From Nocardia tengchongensis (lineage in GTDB: Bacteria > Actinomycetota > Actinomycetes > Mycobacteriales > Mycobacteriaceae), in NCBI RefSeq assembly GCF_018362975.1, contig NZ_CP074371.1, positions 3,720,001 through 3,784,000 of the forward strand: a stretch of DNA of 64,000 bases, given 5' to 3'. Made by a program: the position numbers and the translations under genes. Positions 33,604-42,631 of the stretch are shown here, piece by piece (position 1 is the stretch's first letter; the number at the start of each line of letters is the position of its first letter). The notes beneath the pieces are model-generated. The model was not told the DNA's origin, ran no database searches, and was given only the letters and a program-made list of their open reading frames with translations.

Positions 33604-34284
33604 TCACTCCCGGTCGGAGCGCGGATTCGCCGAGCGCGACTGTCGGCGCCGCGCCCGCTCCTTCTCGATGATGTCGAAACGCAATTGCAGGCCGTCGAGG
33701 AACGCCGACAGCGCCAACTCGAAACTCTCGGAGTCGATTTCGTCGGCCTTGGCGCGCAGCAGGTGAGCCTGCTCCAGATGCGGATAGCGGTCCCGATAGA
33801 CCTGCACATCGTCGACGAAGCCGCGGGAGAACGAGCCCATGGTCGCGCCCATGACCAGGTAGCGGGTGGCCGCGCCGATCATGGTGGCGTCGCGCGGCGG
33901 CCAACCGGCGGCGACCAGGCCACCGTGCACGGCGTCGGCGATGCGCAGGTTCTCGTCCCGGGTGCCGGGACCCGCGGCCAGGTAGGCGACGAAATTGGGG
34001 TGGCGGACCAGGGCGGCGCGGTAGGAGTGGGCCCAGTGCGTGATGCCGGCGCGCCAGCCCTGATCGAAGGCCGAGGCGTCGACCCGGGCCATCAGCACTC
34101 CGCCGATGTCGTCGAGGACGGCGTCCTTGGTGGGGTAGTGGGTGTAGAGGGAGGCGGCCTGCACGCCCAGTTCGGCGGCCAGCTTGCGCATGGACAGTTC
34201 GGCGAGGCCGTCGCGGTCGATCAGGCTCAGCGCGGCGTCGCGAATGCGTTCGCGGCTCAGCAGCGGCACTTTCGGCCTGGCCAT
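33604..34284 (-). CDS. TetR-family regulator of the acyl-CoA operon
   Basis: A 226-residue TetR protein. The HTH reads LSRERIRDAALSLIDRDGLA, then MRKLAAELGVQAASLYTHYPTKDAVL (about residues 9-55). The C-terminal domain resembles TetR_C. ATG 34284 follows AGGAGGT; an upstream GTG at 34293 lies too close to that site. It is divergent from the acyl-CoA dehydrogenase operon, with two identical-type palindromes between, so it probably represses both in the absence of an acyl-CoA ligand (inference). Confidence 0.9.
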   Translation of the reverse strand: MARPKVPLLSRERIRDAALSLIDRDGLAELSMRKLAAELGVQAASLYTHYPTKDAVLDDIGGVLMARVDASAFDQGWRAGITHWAHSYRAALVRHPNFVAYLAAGPGTRDENLRIADAVHGGLVAAGWPPRDATMIGAATRYLVMGATMGSFSRGFVDDVQVYRDRYPHLEQAHLLRAKADEIDSESFELALSAFLDGLQLRFDIIEKERARRRQSRSANPRSDRE

Positions 34285-34360
34285 GCGGCGCACCTCCTGC
34301 GGTCGGGCGGCACCGGCGGCGCTCCGTGGATCTCGAATTTAGCACCTGGTCCTTGATTAA

Positions 34361-34408
34361 CCGAACACTGTTAGGATACCGTCGAGTCATAAACCTAACA
34401 CCGTTTGG
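34361..34408. promoter_or_regulatory. Two 15-bp operators, CCnAACACyGTTnGG
   Basis: CCGAACACTGTTAGG (34361-34375) and CCTAACACCGTTTGG (34394-34408) share the palindromic form CCnAAC-ACy-GTTnGG, with centres 33 bases apart, about three helical turns. They lie between the divergent TetR gene and the acyl-CoA operon. The second ends 18 bases before the dehydrogenase start and partly overlaps its upstream GGTTAGGAG binding-site region. Confidence 0.7.
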
Positions 34409-34426
34409 TTAGGAGCTATCGCAACC

Positions 34427-35578
34427 ATGGACTTCGAACTCGGCGAAGCACAGCGCGAACTGCGCGAGCTGGCCCGCGCCTGGGTGGACAAAGAGGTCGT
34501 CCCGCACGCCGCCGCCTGGGACCGCGCCGAAGCGGTGGACACCGCCATCGTCGGCAAACTCGGCGACATGGGCTTCCTCGGCATCGAGATCCCCGAGGAA
34601 TACGGCGGCTCCGGCGGCACACCCCTGGACTACTGTCTGCTGCTCGAGGAACTCGGGCGCGGCGACAGCTCGGTGCGCGGCATCGTGTCCGTCTCGCTCG
34701 GACTGGTGTCGAAGTCGATCAAGACCTACGGCACCGAGGCGCAGAAGCGACAATGGCTGCCGCGGCTGTGCGCCGGACGGGCGCTGGGCTGCTTCGGTCT
34801 CACCGAACCCGGCACCGGCTCGGACGCGGGCAGCCTCACCACCAAAGCCGTTGCCGACGGCGAGGATTGGCTGCTGTCGGGCACCAAGGTCTTCATCACC
34901 AACGGCACCTGGGCCGAGGTCGCGATCATCTTCGCGCGCACCGGCGGCCCCGGCCCCAAGGGCGTGACCGCGTTCCTGGTGCCCACCGACGCCCCCGGCT
35001 TCACCCGCACCGCGATCAAGGGCAAGCTCGGACTGCGCGGCCAGGCCACCGCCGAACTGGTCCTCGACCAGATCCGGGTGCCCGACGCCAACCGGCTCGG
35101 CGAACTCGGCCAGGGCTTCAAGATCGCCATGGCCGCCCTCGACAAGGGCCGCATGGGCGTGGCCGCCGGGTGTGTCGGCGTCGCGCGCGGCTGCCTCGAG
35201 GAATCGGTGAAATACGCTGGGCAGCGCGAACAGTTCGGCAAGCCGATCGCCTCCTACCAGCTGGTTCAGGAACTCCTCGCCGACATCGCCGTCGACGTGG
35301 AGGCGGCGCGGCTGCTCACCTGGCGGGTCGCGGACCTGGTGGCCAAGGGCAAGCCGTTCGGCACCGAGGCCTCGGTCGCCAAACTGTTCGCCAGCGAAGC
35401 CGCGGTGAAGGCCGCCAACAACGCCATCCAGGTGTTCGGCGGATACGGCTACATCGACGAATACCCCGTCGCGAAGTACCTGCGCGACGCGCGCGTGCTC
35501 ACCCTCTACGAGGGCACCAGCCAGATCCAGAAACTGCTCATCGGCCGCGCCCTCACCGGCGTGAACGCCTTCAACTGA
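34427..35578 (+). CDS. Acyl-CoA dehydrogenase
   Basis: A 383-residue FAD-dependent acyl-CoA dehydrogenase. It shows the family's N-terminal helices, the FAD-binding segment LGCFGLTEPGTGSDAGSL (about residues 118-135), a LRGQATAELVLDQIRVP middle strand, and the C-terminal IQVFGGYGYIDEYPVAKYLRD plus LYEGTSQIQKLLIGR. The catalytic base is expected at the Glu of YEGTS. It introduces the alpha-beta double bond into an acyl-CoA. First gene of a five-gene catabolic operon (34427-39524) under the divergent TetR. Confidence 0.93.
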   Translation: MDFELGEAQRELRELARAWVDKEVVPHAAAWDRAEAVDTAIVGKLGDMGFLGIEIPEEYGGSGGTPLDYCLLLEELGRGDSSVRGIVSVSLGLVSKSIKTYGTEAQKRQWLPRLCAGRALGCFGLTEPGTGSDAGSLTTKAVADGEDWLLSGTKVFITNGTWAEVAIIFARTGGPGPKGVTAFLVPTDAPGFTRTAIKGKLGLRGQATAELVLDQIRVPDANRLGELGQGFKIAMAALDKGRMGVAAGCVGVARGCLEESVKYAGQREQFGKPIASYQLVQELLADIAVDVEAARLLTWRVADLVAKGKPFGTEASVAKLFASEAAVKAANNAIQVFGGYGYIDEYPVAKYLRDARVLTLYEGTSQIQKLLIGRALTGVNAFN

Positions 35579-35607
35579 CACCACTTCACGGACAGGGAGA
35601 TTCACAC

Positions 35608-36357
35608 ATGTCGAAAGTCGCAGTCGTGACCGGCGCCGCACGCGGCATCGGCGCCGGCACCGCCGCCCGCCTGGCCGCCGACGGCTTCGCCGTCGCCATC
35701 GTCGACCTCGACGAGGCCGCCTGCAAGGACGCCGTCGACGCCATCGCCGCCGCCGGTGGCACCGCCATCGCGGTGGGCTGCAACGTCACCGACGAGAACC
35801 AGGTCGCCGCCGCCTTCGAACGCATTGCCGCGGAACTGGGTTCGGTGGACGTGCTGGTCAACAACGCGGGCGTGCTGCGCGACAACCTGCTGTTCAAGAT
35901 GTCGGTCGACGACTGGGACCTGGTCATGTCCGTGCACCTCAAGGGCGCCTTCCTGTGCACCCGCGAGGCCCAGAAGTACATGGTGAAGCAGAAGTCGGGC
36001 AAGATCGTGAACACCTCCAGCGTGTCCGCGCTCGGCGCCCGCGGGCAGGCCAACTACTCGGCCGCCAAGATGGGCATCCAGGGCCTGACCCGCACGCTCG
36101 CCATGGAATTGGGGCCCTTCGGCATCAATGTCAACGCCGTCGCGCCCGGATTCATCGTCACCGAGATGACCGATGCCACCGCCGCGCGAGTGGGCGTCTC
36201 GCCCGAGGAGTTCCGCGCCGAGGCCGCCAAGATCACCCCGCTGCGCCGCGTCGGCGAGCCCGCCGACATCGCCAACGTGGTGTCGTTCCTCGTCTCCGAC
36301 GACGCCTCGTTCGTCACCGGCCAGACCATCTACGTCGACGGCGGCCGCCGCCTCTAA
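35608..36357 (+). CDS. FabG-like 3-hydroxyacyl-CoA/ketoacyl-ACP dehydrogenase (SDR)
   Basis: A classical SDR of 249 residues. The cofactor motif is VVTGAARGIGAGTAA, followed by LVNNAGVLRDNLLFKMS, the catalytic SSVSALGARGQANYSAAK (Ser, Tyr, Lys) and a C-terminal VTGQTIYVDGGRRL. It is very close to FabG in pattern, but its place between two acyl-CoA dehydrogenases suggests oxidation of a hydroxyacyl-CoA in the degradative direction. Starts 30 bases after the first dehydrogenase. Confidence 0.92.
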   Translation: MSKVAVVTGAARGIGAGTAARLAADGFAVAIVDLDEAACKDAVDAIAAAGGTAIAVGCNVTDENQVAAAFERIAAELGSVDVLVNNAGVLRDNLLFKMSVDDWDLVMSVHLKGAFLCTREAQKYMVKQKSGKIVNTSSVSALGARGQANYSAAKMGIQGLTRTLAMELGPFGINVNAVAPGFIVTEMTDATAARVGVSPEEFRAEAAKITPLRRVGEPADIANVVSFLVSDDASFVTGQTIYVDGGRRL

Positions 36358-36385
36358 CCGCTTCAGCTCAAAAGGGATTTCCTCC

Positions 36386-37543
36386 ATGCAGAGAACAGTT
36401 TTCGACAAGGACCACGAAGCCTTCCGCGAGACCGTGCGGGCCTTCCTCGAAGCCGAGGTCGTGCCCGTCTACGACCAGTGGTACGAGCAGGGCATCGCGC
36501 CCCGCGACTTCTACTACAAGCTGGGCGAACTCGGCGTCTTCGGCATCGAGGTGCCCGAGGAGTTCGGTGGCGCGGGCATCGAATCCTTCAAGTTCCAGGC
36601 CATTCTCATCGAGGAATGTGCGCGCGCCGCGGTCTCGCTCGGCGGGTCCGGCGTGCACGTCGGACTGTGCCTGCCCTACATCCTGAACCTGGCCACTCAG
36701 GAGCAGAAGCAGCGCTGGCTGCCCGGCTTCGTCTCCGGCGAGACCATGTTCGCCATCGCCATGACCGAACCCGGCACCGGGTCGGATCTGGCCGGAATGC
36801 GCACCACCGCCAAGCTTTCCGCGGACGGCACGCACTACGTGCTGAACGGGTCCAAGACCTTCATCACCGGCGGTGTGCTCGCCGACCGCGTCATCGTGTG
36901 CGCCCGCACCGCCGCGCCCACCGAAGGCGATCGCCGCCACGGCATCTCACTGTTCGCGGTGGACACCAAGTCGGCGGGCTACACCGTCGGCCGCAAGCTG
37001 GACAAGCTGGGCCTCAAAGTCTCCGACACCGCCGAGCTCAACTTCACCGACGTCCAGGTGCCGGTCGAGGATCTGCTGGGGGAGGAGCACAAGGGCTTCT
37101 CCTACCTGGGGCAGAACCTGCCGCAGGAGCGGGCGTCCATCGCCGTCGGCGCGTATGCGCAGGCCAAGGCCGCGATCCGCTTCGCCAAGGAATACACCCG
37201 GCAGCGCAATGTCTTCGGGCAGCCGGTCGCCAGCTTCCAGAACACCAAGTTCGAGCTCGCCGCCTGCCAGGCCGAGGTCGACGCCGCCGAGGCCGTGGTC
37301 GACCGCGCCCTCGAAGCCCTCGACAACGGCACCTTGACCGCCGCCGACGCGGCCTCGGCCAAACTGTTCTGCACCGAGGTCGCGCATCGCGTCATCGACC
37401 GCTGCCTGCAGCTGCACGGCGGCTACGGGTTCATCAACGAGTACCCCATCGCCCGCCTCTACGCCGACAACCGGGTCAACCGGATCTACGGCGGCACCAG
37501 CGAAGTCATGAAAATGATCATCGCCAAGGACATGGGGCTCTAG
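36386..37543 (+). CDS. Acyl-CoA dehydrogenase (second)
   Basis: A second acyl-CoA dehydrogenase, 385 residues, clearly diverged from the first. FAD/substrate features: MFAIAMTEPGTGSDLAGMRT, GSKTFITGGVLADRVIVCAR, and the C-terminal LQLHGGYGFINEYPIARLYAD with RIYGGTSEVMKMIIAKDMGL. The family catalytic Glu position reads YGGTSE here rather than YEGT, so the base may be placed elsewhere, as in long-chain and isovaleryl-type enzymes. It sits 28 bases after the SDR gene. Two dehydrogenases suggest two oxidation steps or a heteromeric enzyme. Confidence 0.93.
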   Translation: MQRTVFDKDHEAFRETVRAFLEAEVVPVYDQWYEQGIAPRDFYYKLGELGVFGIEVPEEFGGAGIESFKFQAILIEECARAAVSLGGSGVHVGLCLPYILNLATQEQKQRWLPGFVSGETMFAIAMTEPGTGSDLAGMRTTAKLSADGTHYVLNGSKTFITGGVLADRVIVCARTAAPTEGDRRHGISLFAVDTKSAGYTVGRKLDKLGLKVSDTAELNFTDVQVPVEDLLGEEHKGFSYLGQNLPQERASIAVGAYAQAKAAIRFAKEYTRQRNVFGQPVASFQNTKFELAACQAEVDAAEAVVDRALEALDNGTLTAADAASAKLFCTEVAHRVIDRCLQLHGGYGFINEYPIARLYADNRVNRIYGGTSEVMKMIIAKDMGL

Positions 37544-37576
37544 GCCCGGCACCCCGACTCGAACCCCGAGGTATCG

Positions 37577-39060
37577 ATGAACGCGACACTCTCCCTGGCC
37601 AGCATCCTCGCCGAACCGGCGTGGCGGCGACCCGACCACCTCGCCCTCATCGAGGGCGAGCAGCGCATCACCTTCCGCGAGCTGTGGCGGCAAGCCCGCG
37701 AACAAGCCGGTGCGCTCATCGAACTCGGGGTGCGACCCGGCGACCGGGTCGCGCTCATGGGGCCCAACACCGCCGACTTCCCGCGCGCCTACTACGCCAT
37801 CCTCGCCGCGGGCGCGACCGTGGTGCCGGTCCACCTGCTGCTCACCGCCGACGAGGCCGAGTACGTGCTGCGCGACAGCGGGGCCAAGCTCATGATCTGC
37901 CATCCCATCGTGGAGACCGTCGGCAAGGAAGCCGCGACCCGCGCCGGCATCGACTGCGTCAGCCCGAAAGAGCTGACCGGCGAGGCGATTCCGGCGTATG
38001 CGGCACGCAGCCCGCTCGACACCGCCGTCGTGTTCTACACCAGCGGCACCACCGGGAGGCCCAAGGGCGCCGAACTCAGCCACCTCAACATGGTCATGTG
38101 TGCGACGGTCAACGCCTTCGACGCCAACGAGGTCAAACGCGAGGACATCGCACTGGGCGCGCTGCCGCTGTTCCACGTGTTCGGGCAGACGGTGTCGATG
38201 AACTCGCACTGGCGGCTCGGCGCCACCCTGGGCTGCTGCCCAGATTCGATGCGGCACAGGCCATCGAGCTCATGGTGCGGGAGAACGTCAACACCTTCCA
38301 CGGCGTGCCGACCATGTACCACGGGCTGCTCGACGCCGCGAAGGACGCGGCAGCCCTGCCCGCGCTGCGTCTGTGCATCAGCGGCGGGGCCGCCATGCCG
38401 CCGGTCATCATCGAGGAATTCGAGAAGGTGTACGGCGCACACATTCTCGAGGGCTACGGCCTGTCGGAGACCTCGCCCACCGCGACGGTGAACCAGCCGC
38501 TGCTGGGCCCCGAGACCGGCACCGTCGGGCATCCGGTGTGGGGCGTGGAAGTCGAGATCGCCGACGCCGCCGTCCGCGACCGCATCGACCTGCAGCCCGC
38601 CGGCACCCTCGGCGAGGTCGTGGTGCGCGGCCACAACGTGTTCAACGGCTACACCGGCCGCCCCGACGCCACCGCGGAAGTCATGGTGGACGGCTGGTTC
38701 CGCACCGGCGACCTCGGCATCAAGGACGAACACGGCTACCTGCGCATCGTCGACCGGATCAAGGAGATGATCATCCGCGGCGGGTTCAACGTGTACCCGA
38801 CCGAAGTCGAGGCCGCGCTGCTGCGGCACCCGGACATCGCGCAGGTCGCGGTGATCGGCGTGCCCGACGAGATTTACGGCGAGGAGATCCTCGCGGTCGT
38901 CGTCCCCTCGGGGCCGCTCACCGCCGAGGATGTCATCGCCTACGCGAAAGAGCATGTGGCCCGGTACAAGTACCCGCGCCGCGTCGAATTCGTCACCGAA
39001 CTGCCGATGGGCCCCACCCACAAGATCCTCAAGCGCGAACTGAAGCAGCGCTACATCTGA
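37577..39060 (+). CDS. Acyl-CoA ligase, AMP-forming (frameshifted)
   Basis: An ANL-superfamily ligase that activates a carboxylic acid to its CoA thioester at the entry of the pathway (about 494 aa). The AMP motif VFYTSGTTGRPKGAE lies near residue 155, LEGYGLSETSP near 295, GWFRTGDLG near 375, and the C-terminal THKILKREL carries the catalytic Lys. The frame breaks at about 38230, where one G seems missing (LGATLG|LLPRFDAAQAIELM). Both halves are well conserved, so a full enzyme is probable. Fourth gene of the operon. Confidence 0.88.
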
Positions 39061-39071
39061 AGGGCAGCACC

Positions 39072-39524
39072 ATGATCGACTTCAGCGACTTCGACGCACT
39101 GCGCGCCGCCGCCGGCACCGAACTCGGCGTCGGCGACTGGATCACCGTGGACCAGCGGCGCATCGACACCTTCGCCGACGCCACCGACGACCACCAATGG
39201 ATCCACGTCGACGCCGCCCGCGCCGCCACCGGACCCTACGGCCGCACCATCGCCCACGGCTTCCTCACCCTGTCGCTGGTGGTGCCGATGACCGCGCAGA
39301 TCATGACCGTCAGCGCGGCGAACATGGCGATCAACTACGGGCTGAACAAGGTTCGCTTCATCAACCCCGTGCTCGTGGACAGCCGCATCCGCGGCCGCCT
39401 CACCCTCGACAGCGTCAGCGACATCCCCGGCGGCGTGCAGGCCGTGCGGACCATGACCGTCGAGATCGAGGGCGCCGACAAGCCCGCCTGCGTCGCCGAG
39501 AGCATCGCGCGCTACCTCGCCTGA
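39072..39524 (+). CDS. MaoC-family (R)-specific enoyl-CoA hydratase
   Basis: A 150-residue hot-dog-fold hydratase. The hydratase-2 motif is visible in FADATDDHQWIHVDAARAA (Asp and His, about residues 38-56) followed by GRTIAHGFLTLSL. It adds water to an enoyl-CoA, the step after the acyl-CoA dehydrogenase. It starts 11 bases after the ligase stop and is the last gene of the operon; a strong hairpin follows. Confidence 0.92.
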   Translation: MIDFSDFDALRAAAGTELGVGDWITVDQRRIDTFADATDDHQWIHVDAARAATGPYGRTIAHGFLTLSLVVPMTAQIMTVSAANMAINYGLNKVRFINPVLVDSRIRGRLTLDSVSDIPGGVQAVRTMTVEIEGADKPACVAESIARYLA

Positions 39525-39536
39525 CCGCTCGGACAC

Positions 39537-39575
39537 CGAAGGCCCGCCGATCGAATCGATCAGCGGGCCTTCGGT
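39537..39575. terminator. Hairpin terminator
   Basis: CCGAAGGCCCGC (39537-39548) pairs with GCGGGCCTTCGG (39564-39575), and an inner TGAT-like pairing shortens the loop; TTTTC follows. It lies between the convergent MaoC and YdcF-like genes. Confidence 0.85.
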
Positions 39576-39584
39576 TTTCCGCTA

Positions 39585-40478
39585 CTACCGCACGCCCGGC
39601 CCGAACGGCTGCGCCGACAACGGCGCGGAATCGGGGGTCAGGGTGGCCACCACCGAGATTCCGGCCGCCCGGAAATTCGTCAGCGCCCGCGCGATGTGAT
39701 CCGCGGAGGTGATCAGGATCGCGGCATGCGCGCCGATGACATCCATCAGATGCGCCGAGAAGGCGGCGTTCTGAACCGTCGAATTCGCCTTGGTCTCGGC
39801 GTGGATGCGATTGCGGTCGATGCCGTGGTCGACCAGCCAGTCGGCCATCGCATCGGCCTCGGTGACACCGTTCTGCGGATTGCCGCCGGTCACGATGACC
39901 GGGGCCTGCGGCGACAGCAGCGCTGAGACATAGCCGGCGTAGAGGCGGGCCATCAGCTCCGGGCGCATCTGGCCGTCGGGGAGCAGGCCGTAGCCGAGCA
40001 CCACGATCGCGGTCTCCGGGGTGAACAGCGCGGGCAGGTCGAGGCCCGGCAGGTCCATGCCGGGGATGCTGAAGGTCTTGAGCGAGTCGAAGGTCGCCGG
40101 CAGATCCTGGGACAGGCCGAATACCGGATCGATCTGCGGCGGCTGGTCCGCCGAGTCGCCGGGCAGTAGCCGAGTCTGCGATGCGACCGGTTGCGGCGCT
40201 CCCCACTCGGCCGTTGCCTGGGTCTCTGATTCCGCGACCGGCGGAGCCGGTGATTCGGCGGGAGCCGGGTTCACCGCTTCGGCGGCGTGCGCCGGGGTCG
40301 CCACGGCCGCGAGGGCGATGACGGTGGCCCCGGGGAGCAAGGCGTGCAAGGTCTTGGTGCGCAAGGTGTTCGGAGTCTCGCGGTGATGTCGGCCCGGGAG
40401 GGTGCGCCGCAGCTGCGGACGGACTCCCTGCCATTGGCCCGCGGGCGTGATACGCCGATGTCTGCCTGATTCGAGCAT
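39585..40478 (-). CDS. YdcF/DUF218-family protein, membrane-anchored or exported
   Basis: A 297-residue protein with an arginine-rich N-terminus, a hydrophobic export segment (ALLPGATVIALAAVATPAHA, about residues 46-65) and then a Pro/Ala-rich linker. The DUF218 domain follows: AIVVLGYGLLPDGQMRPELM, VIVTGGNPQNGVTEADAMADWL and the TKANSTVQNAAFSAHL segment, which in SanA/YdcF-like proteins forms the active pocket. Envelope roles are known for relatives. GGGGGTT precedes the ATG at 40478. Confidence 0.85.
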   Translation of the reverse strand: MLESGRHRRITPAGQWQGVRPQLRRTLPGRHHRETPNTLRTKTLHALLPGATVIALAAVATPAHAAEAVNPAPAESPAPPVAESETQATAEWGAPQPVASQTRLLPGDSADQPPQIDPVFGLSQDLPATFDSLKTFSIPGMDLPGLDLPALFTPETAIVVLGYGLLPDGQMRPELMARLYAGYVSALLSPQAPVIVTGGNPQNGVTEADAMADWLVDHGIDRNRIHAETKANSTVQNAAFSAHLMDVIGAHAAILITSADHIARALTNFRAAGISVVATLTPDSAPLSAQPFGPGVR

Positions 40479-40651
40479 CGCAACCCCCTAGGTAGCCGGT
40501 ATGTGACTACTGGTCGGTTCACAATCTACCGATCCATGATCGCGCGAGACCCCGACGCGCGGAGGCGAATTCGCGAAATCAAGATTCACATGTCTGGCCA
40601 GACCCTACTTCTCGGGGGTGACCGGTCTCACGCCCGGGTCGATGTCACACC

Positions 40652-40926
40652 CCTGCGGGCCACGTCGTCAACACCGCCGCCCGCGTCGTCGACGACTCCA
40701 CCCTGCCCAAGGCCACCCAGGAACTGGTGAAGATCCGCGCCTCCCAGATCAACAACTGCGGCATGTGCCTGGACATGCACACCAAGGACGCCGCCCACGC
40801 CGGCGAGACCCCGGTCCGCCTGGCCATGATCGCGGCCTGGAAGGAATCCACCGTCTTCACGCCTGGAACCGGCTCAACGTCATCTCCGGCCAGCTCGGCG
40901 TGGAGTACACCCCCGGCCAGTGGTGA
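40652..40926 (+). pseudogene. AhpD-family (carboxymuconolactone decarboxylase) remnant
   Basis: Broken gene. The first part encodes VNTAARVVDDSTLPKATQEL then the peroxidatic NNCGMCLDMHTKDA core (CxxC...H) and AAWKESTVFT. It then jumps, with a frame change at about 40858, straight to AWNRLNVISGQLGVEYTPGQ, the usual AhpD C-terminus. About 50 middle residues and the N-terminus are gone. Unlike the homopolymer indels elsewhere in this window, this is a real internal deletion. Confidence 0.75.
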
Positions 40927-40955
40927 GCGCCTACCTGCCACTGGCGCAAGCGGAT

Positions 40956-41807
40956 TCAGTGCTCGAACGCCGCGCGGTGCGCCTCGCACCACGCCGCGAA
41001 GGTGCGCGGCGGGCGGCCCAGCAGCTCGGCGACCGTGCCGGTGCGAGCGCCGACGGTGTCGGCGCGCAGCAGGGCGAAGCCCTTGGCGATCGCCGCGGCC
41101 AGGCGCGGGGGAGCGCCGTGCGGGAAGCGGGCCGTCACCGCCTCCTCCGGTGTGGTCACCTCGCGAATCTTGATGTCGCGGTCCAGGATTCGAGATAGAA
41201 TGGCGACCTGCTCGCCGACGGTCAGGCTCTCGGGGCCGGTCAGGTGATACGACTTGTCGGCGTGGCCGGGCTCGGATAGGCAGCGTGCCGCGACCTCGGC
41301 GATATCGGCCGGATCGATCGGGGCGAAGCGGCCGGGGCCGGACGGGTCCAGCAGCGGGCCGCCCGAACGCAGATTCGGAATCCATTCCAGGGCATTGGAC
41401 ATGTAGCCGCCCGGACGCAGGATCGTGTACGGAATTCCGCAGGTGCGCACCAGGTTCTCGCGCTCGTGATGCCAGCTGCCCATGGCGGGCAGCGGATCGA
41501 TCAGCACGTGCGCGGAGGAGATCAGGACGATTCGCCGCACGCCCGCCCGGTCGGCGGCGCGCAGCAGCGTGCGGGTGTGGTCCAGGCCGATGCCGGGGAC
41601 CAGGAGGAACAGTGCGGTGACGCCGGTCATGGCCCGGTCGACGCTGTCCGGATCGTCGAGATCGCCCAGGGCGGCCTCGGCGCGGGCGGGCAAGGTCGCC
41701 GCGCGGGCCGGATCACGGACCAGGGCACGGAAATCGATGTCGCGGGCGTCGAGGATGCGGGTGAGTTCGCGACCGATGTTCCCGGTCGCTCCGGTGAGCA
41801 GTAGCAT
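40956..41807 (-). CDS. NmrA-family NAD(P)-binding protein
   Basis: An atypical SDR of 283 residues. The start MLLLTGATGNIGRELTRILD holds the GxxGxxG cofactor motif; RIVLISSAHVLID and TILRPGGYMSNALEW are typical of NmrA/QOR2-like proteins. These sense or use NAD(P)H, sometimes reducing quinones. It is divergent from a MarR regulator with a large perfect inverted repeat between the two genes, so it is the likely target of that regulator. Confidence 0.88.
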   Translation of the reverse strand: MLLLTGATGNIGRELTRILDARDIDFRALVRDPARAATLPARAEAALGDLDDPDSVDRAMTGVTALFLLVPGIGLDHTRTLLRAADRAGVRRIVLISSAHVLIDPLPAMGSWHHERENLVRTCGIPYTILRPGGYMSNALEWIPNLRSGGPLLDPSGPGRFAPIDPADIAEVAARCLSEPGHADKSYHLTGPESLTVGEQVAILSRILDRDIKIREVTTPEEAVTARFPHGAPPRLAAAIAKGFALLRADTVGARTGTVAELLGRPPRTFAAWCEAHRAAFEH

Positions 41808-41817
41808 GACATCTCCA

Positions 41818-41860
41818 GATCGTTAGCCGTCTATTGAAAAACGCTAGACGGCTAACGATC
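41818..41860. promoter_or_regulatory. MarR operator: perfect 16-bp inverted repeat
   Basis: GATCGTTAGCCGTCTA (41818-41833) and its exact complement TAGACGGCTAACGATC (41845-41860) flank 11 bases. Each arm itself contains TAG-N4-CTA, so the arms could be two MarR dimer sites. It fills most of the gap between the divergent NmrA and MarR genes. Confidence 0.75.
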
Positions 41861-41894
41861 GAACGTCAATGCCCAGCACCCGAACGGAGGCTTC

Positions 41895-42353
41895 GTGCCC
41901 GCCGACGACTCATCCGACTTCCTCGATCTGCACAGCCGCACCTCGAAAGTGCTGCGCGCCTTGGCCGATCGCGATATGCGCCGCCACGGCCTGCACCTCG
42001 GCCAGAACCACGTCCTGGCCGTGCTCTGGGAAAACGACGGCCGCACGCCGGGGGAGATGGCGGCCGCACTGAACGTCACCACACCGACCGTGGTCAAGAT
42101 GGCCACCCGCATGGCCGCCGCCGGGCTGCTCACCCGCCGCCAGGACGACCAGGACAAGCGATTGGTCCGGCTCTGGCTCACCGATCACGGCCGCGAACTC
42201 CGCGAACCCGTCGAAGCCGACCGGAAGGCCCTGTCGGACAAGGTCACCGCAGAGCTCACCGACGCCGAACGCGCACACCTCATGTCCGCGCTCGCCAAGA
42301 TCTACCGCGCCGCCGCCGACCTGCTCGGCGAACCACTAGAGTTGGGCACATGA
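41895..42353 (+). CDS. MarR-family regulator
   Basis: A 152-residue winged-helix regulator. The DNA-binding part is TPGEMAAALNVTTPTVVKMA then GLLTRRQDDQDKRLVRLWLT (about residues 55-100), flanked by dimerisation helices. The start is GTG 41895 with GGAGG nine bases upstream. It overlaps the next gene (ATGA) and is divergent from the NmrA-like gene. It probably represses both directions via the inverted repeat and is released by a small phenolic or oxidant (family knowledge). Confidence 0.9.
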   Translation: MPADDSSDFLDLHSRTSKVLRALADRDMRRHGLHLGQNHVLAVLWENDGRTPGEMAAALNVTTPTVVKMATRMAAAGLLTRRQDDQDKRLVRLWLTDHGRELREPVEADRKALSDKVTAELTDAERAHLMSALAKIYRAAADLLGEPLELGT

Positions 42354-42625
42354 TTACCGCGATCGTGTTGATCTCCGCCGAACCGGATCGGATTCCGGAG
42401 ACCGCGCAGGAACTGGCCGACATCAAGGGGGTGACCGAGGTCTATTCGTGCGCGGGTGATGTGGACCTGATCGCCAAGGTCCGGGTGCGCGACCACGAGG
42501 AGATCGCCGACGTCGTCACCGGGCACATCAACAAGACCCCCGGCGTGCTGCGCACCGCCACCCACATCGCGTTCAAGTCCTACTCGCGCGCCGACGTGGA
42601 AGCCGGATTCTCGATCGGCGAATAG
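42350..42625 (+). CDS. AsnC/Lrp ligand-binding-domain-only protein
   Basis: A 91-residue stand-alone RAM (Lrp/AsnC effector) domain without a DNA-binding part. It has the fold's alternating pattern: TAIVLISAEPDRIPETAQEL, GVTEVYSCAGDVDLIAKVRV (ligand-site Gly-Asp) and TATHIAFKSYSR. Such proteins form amino-acid-binding oligomers. The ATG overlaps the MarR stop. In related genomes a similar gene lies near trpD, so a link to amino-acid supply is possible (from memory). Confidence 0.88.
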   Translation: MITAIVLISAEPDRIPETAQELADIKGVTEVYSCAGDVDLIAKVRVRDHEEIADVVTGHINKTPGVLRTATHIAFKSYSRADVEAGFSIGE

Positions 42626-42631
42626 CCGCGA

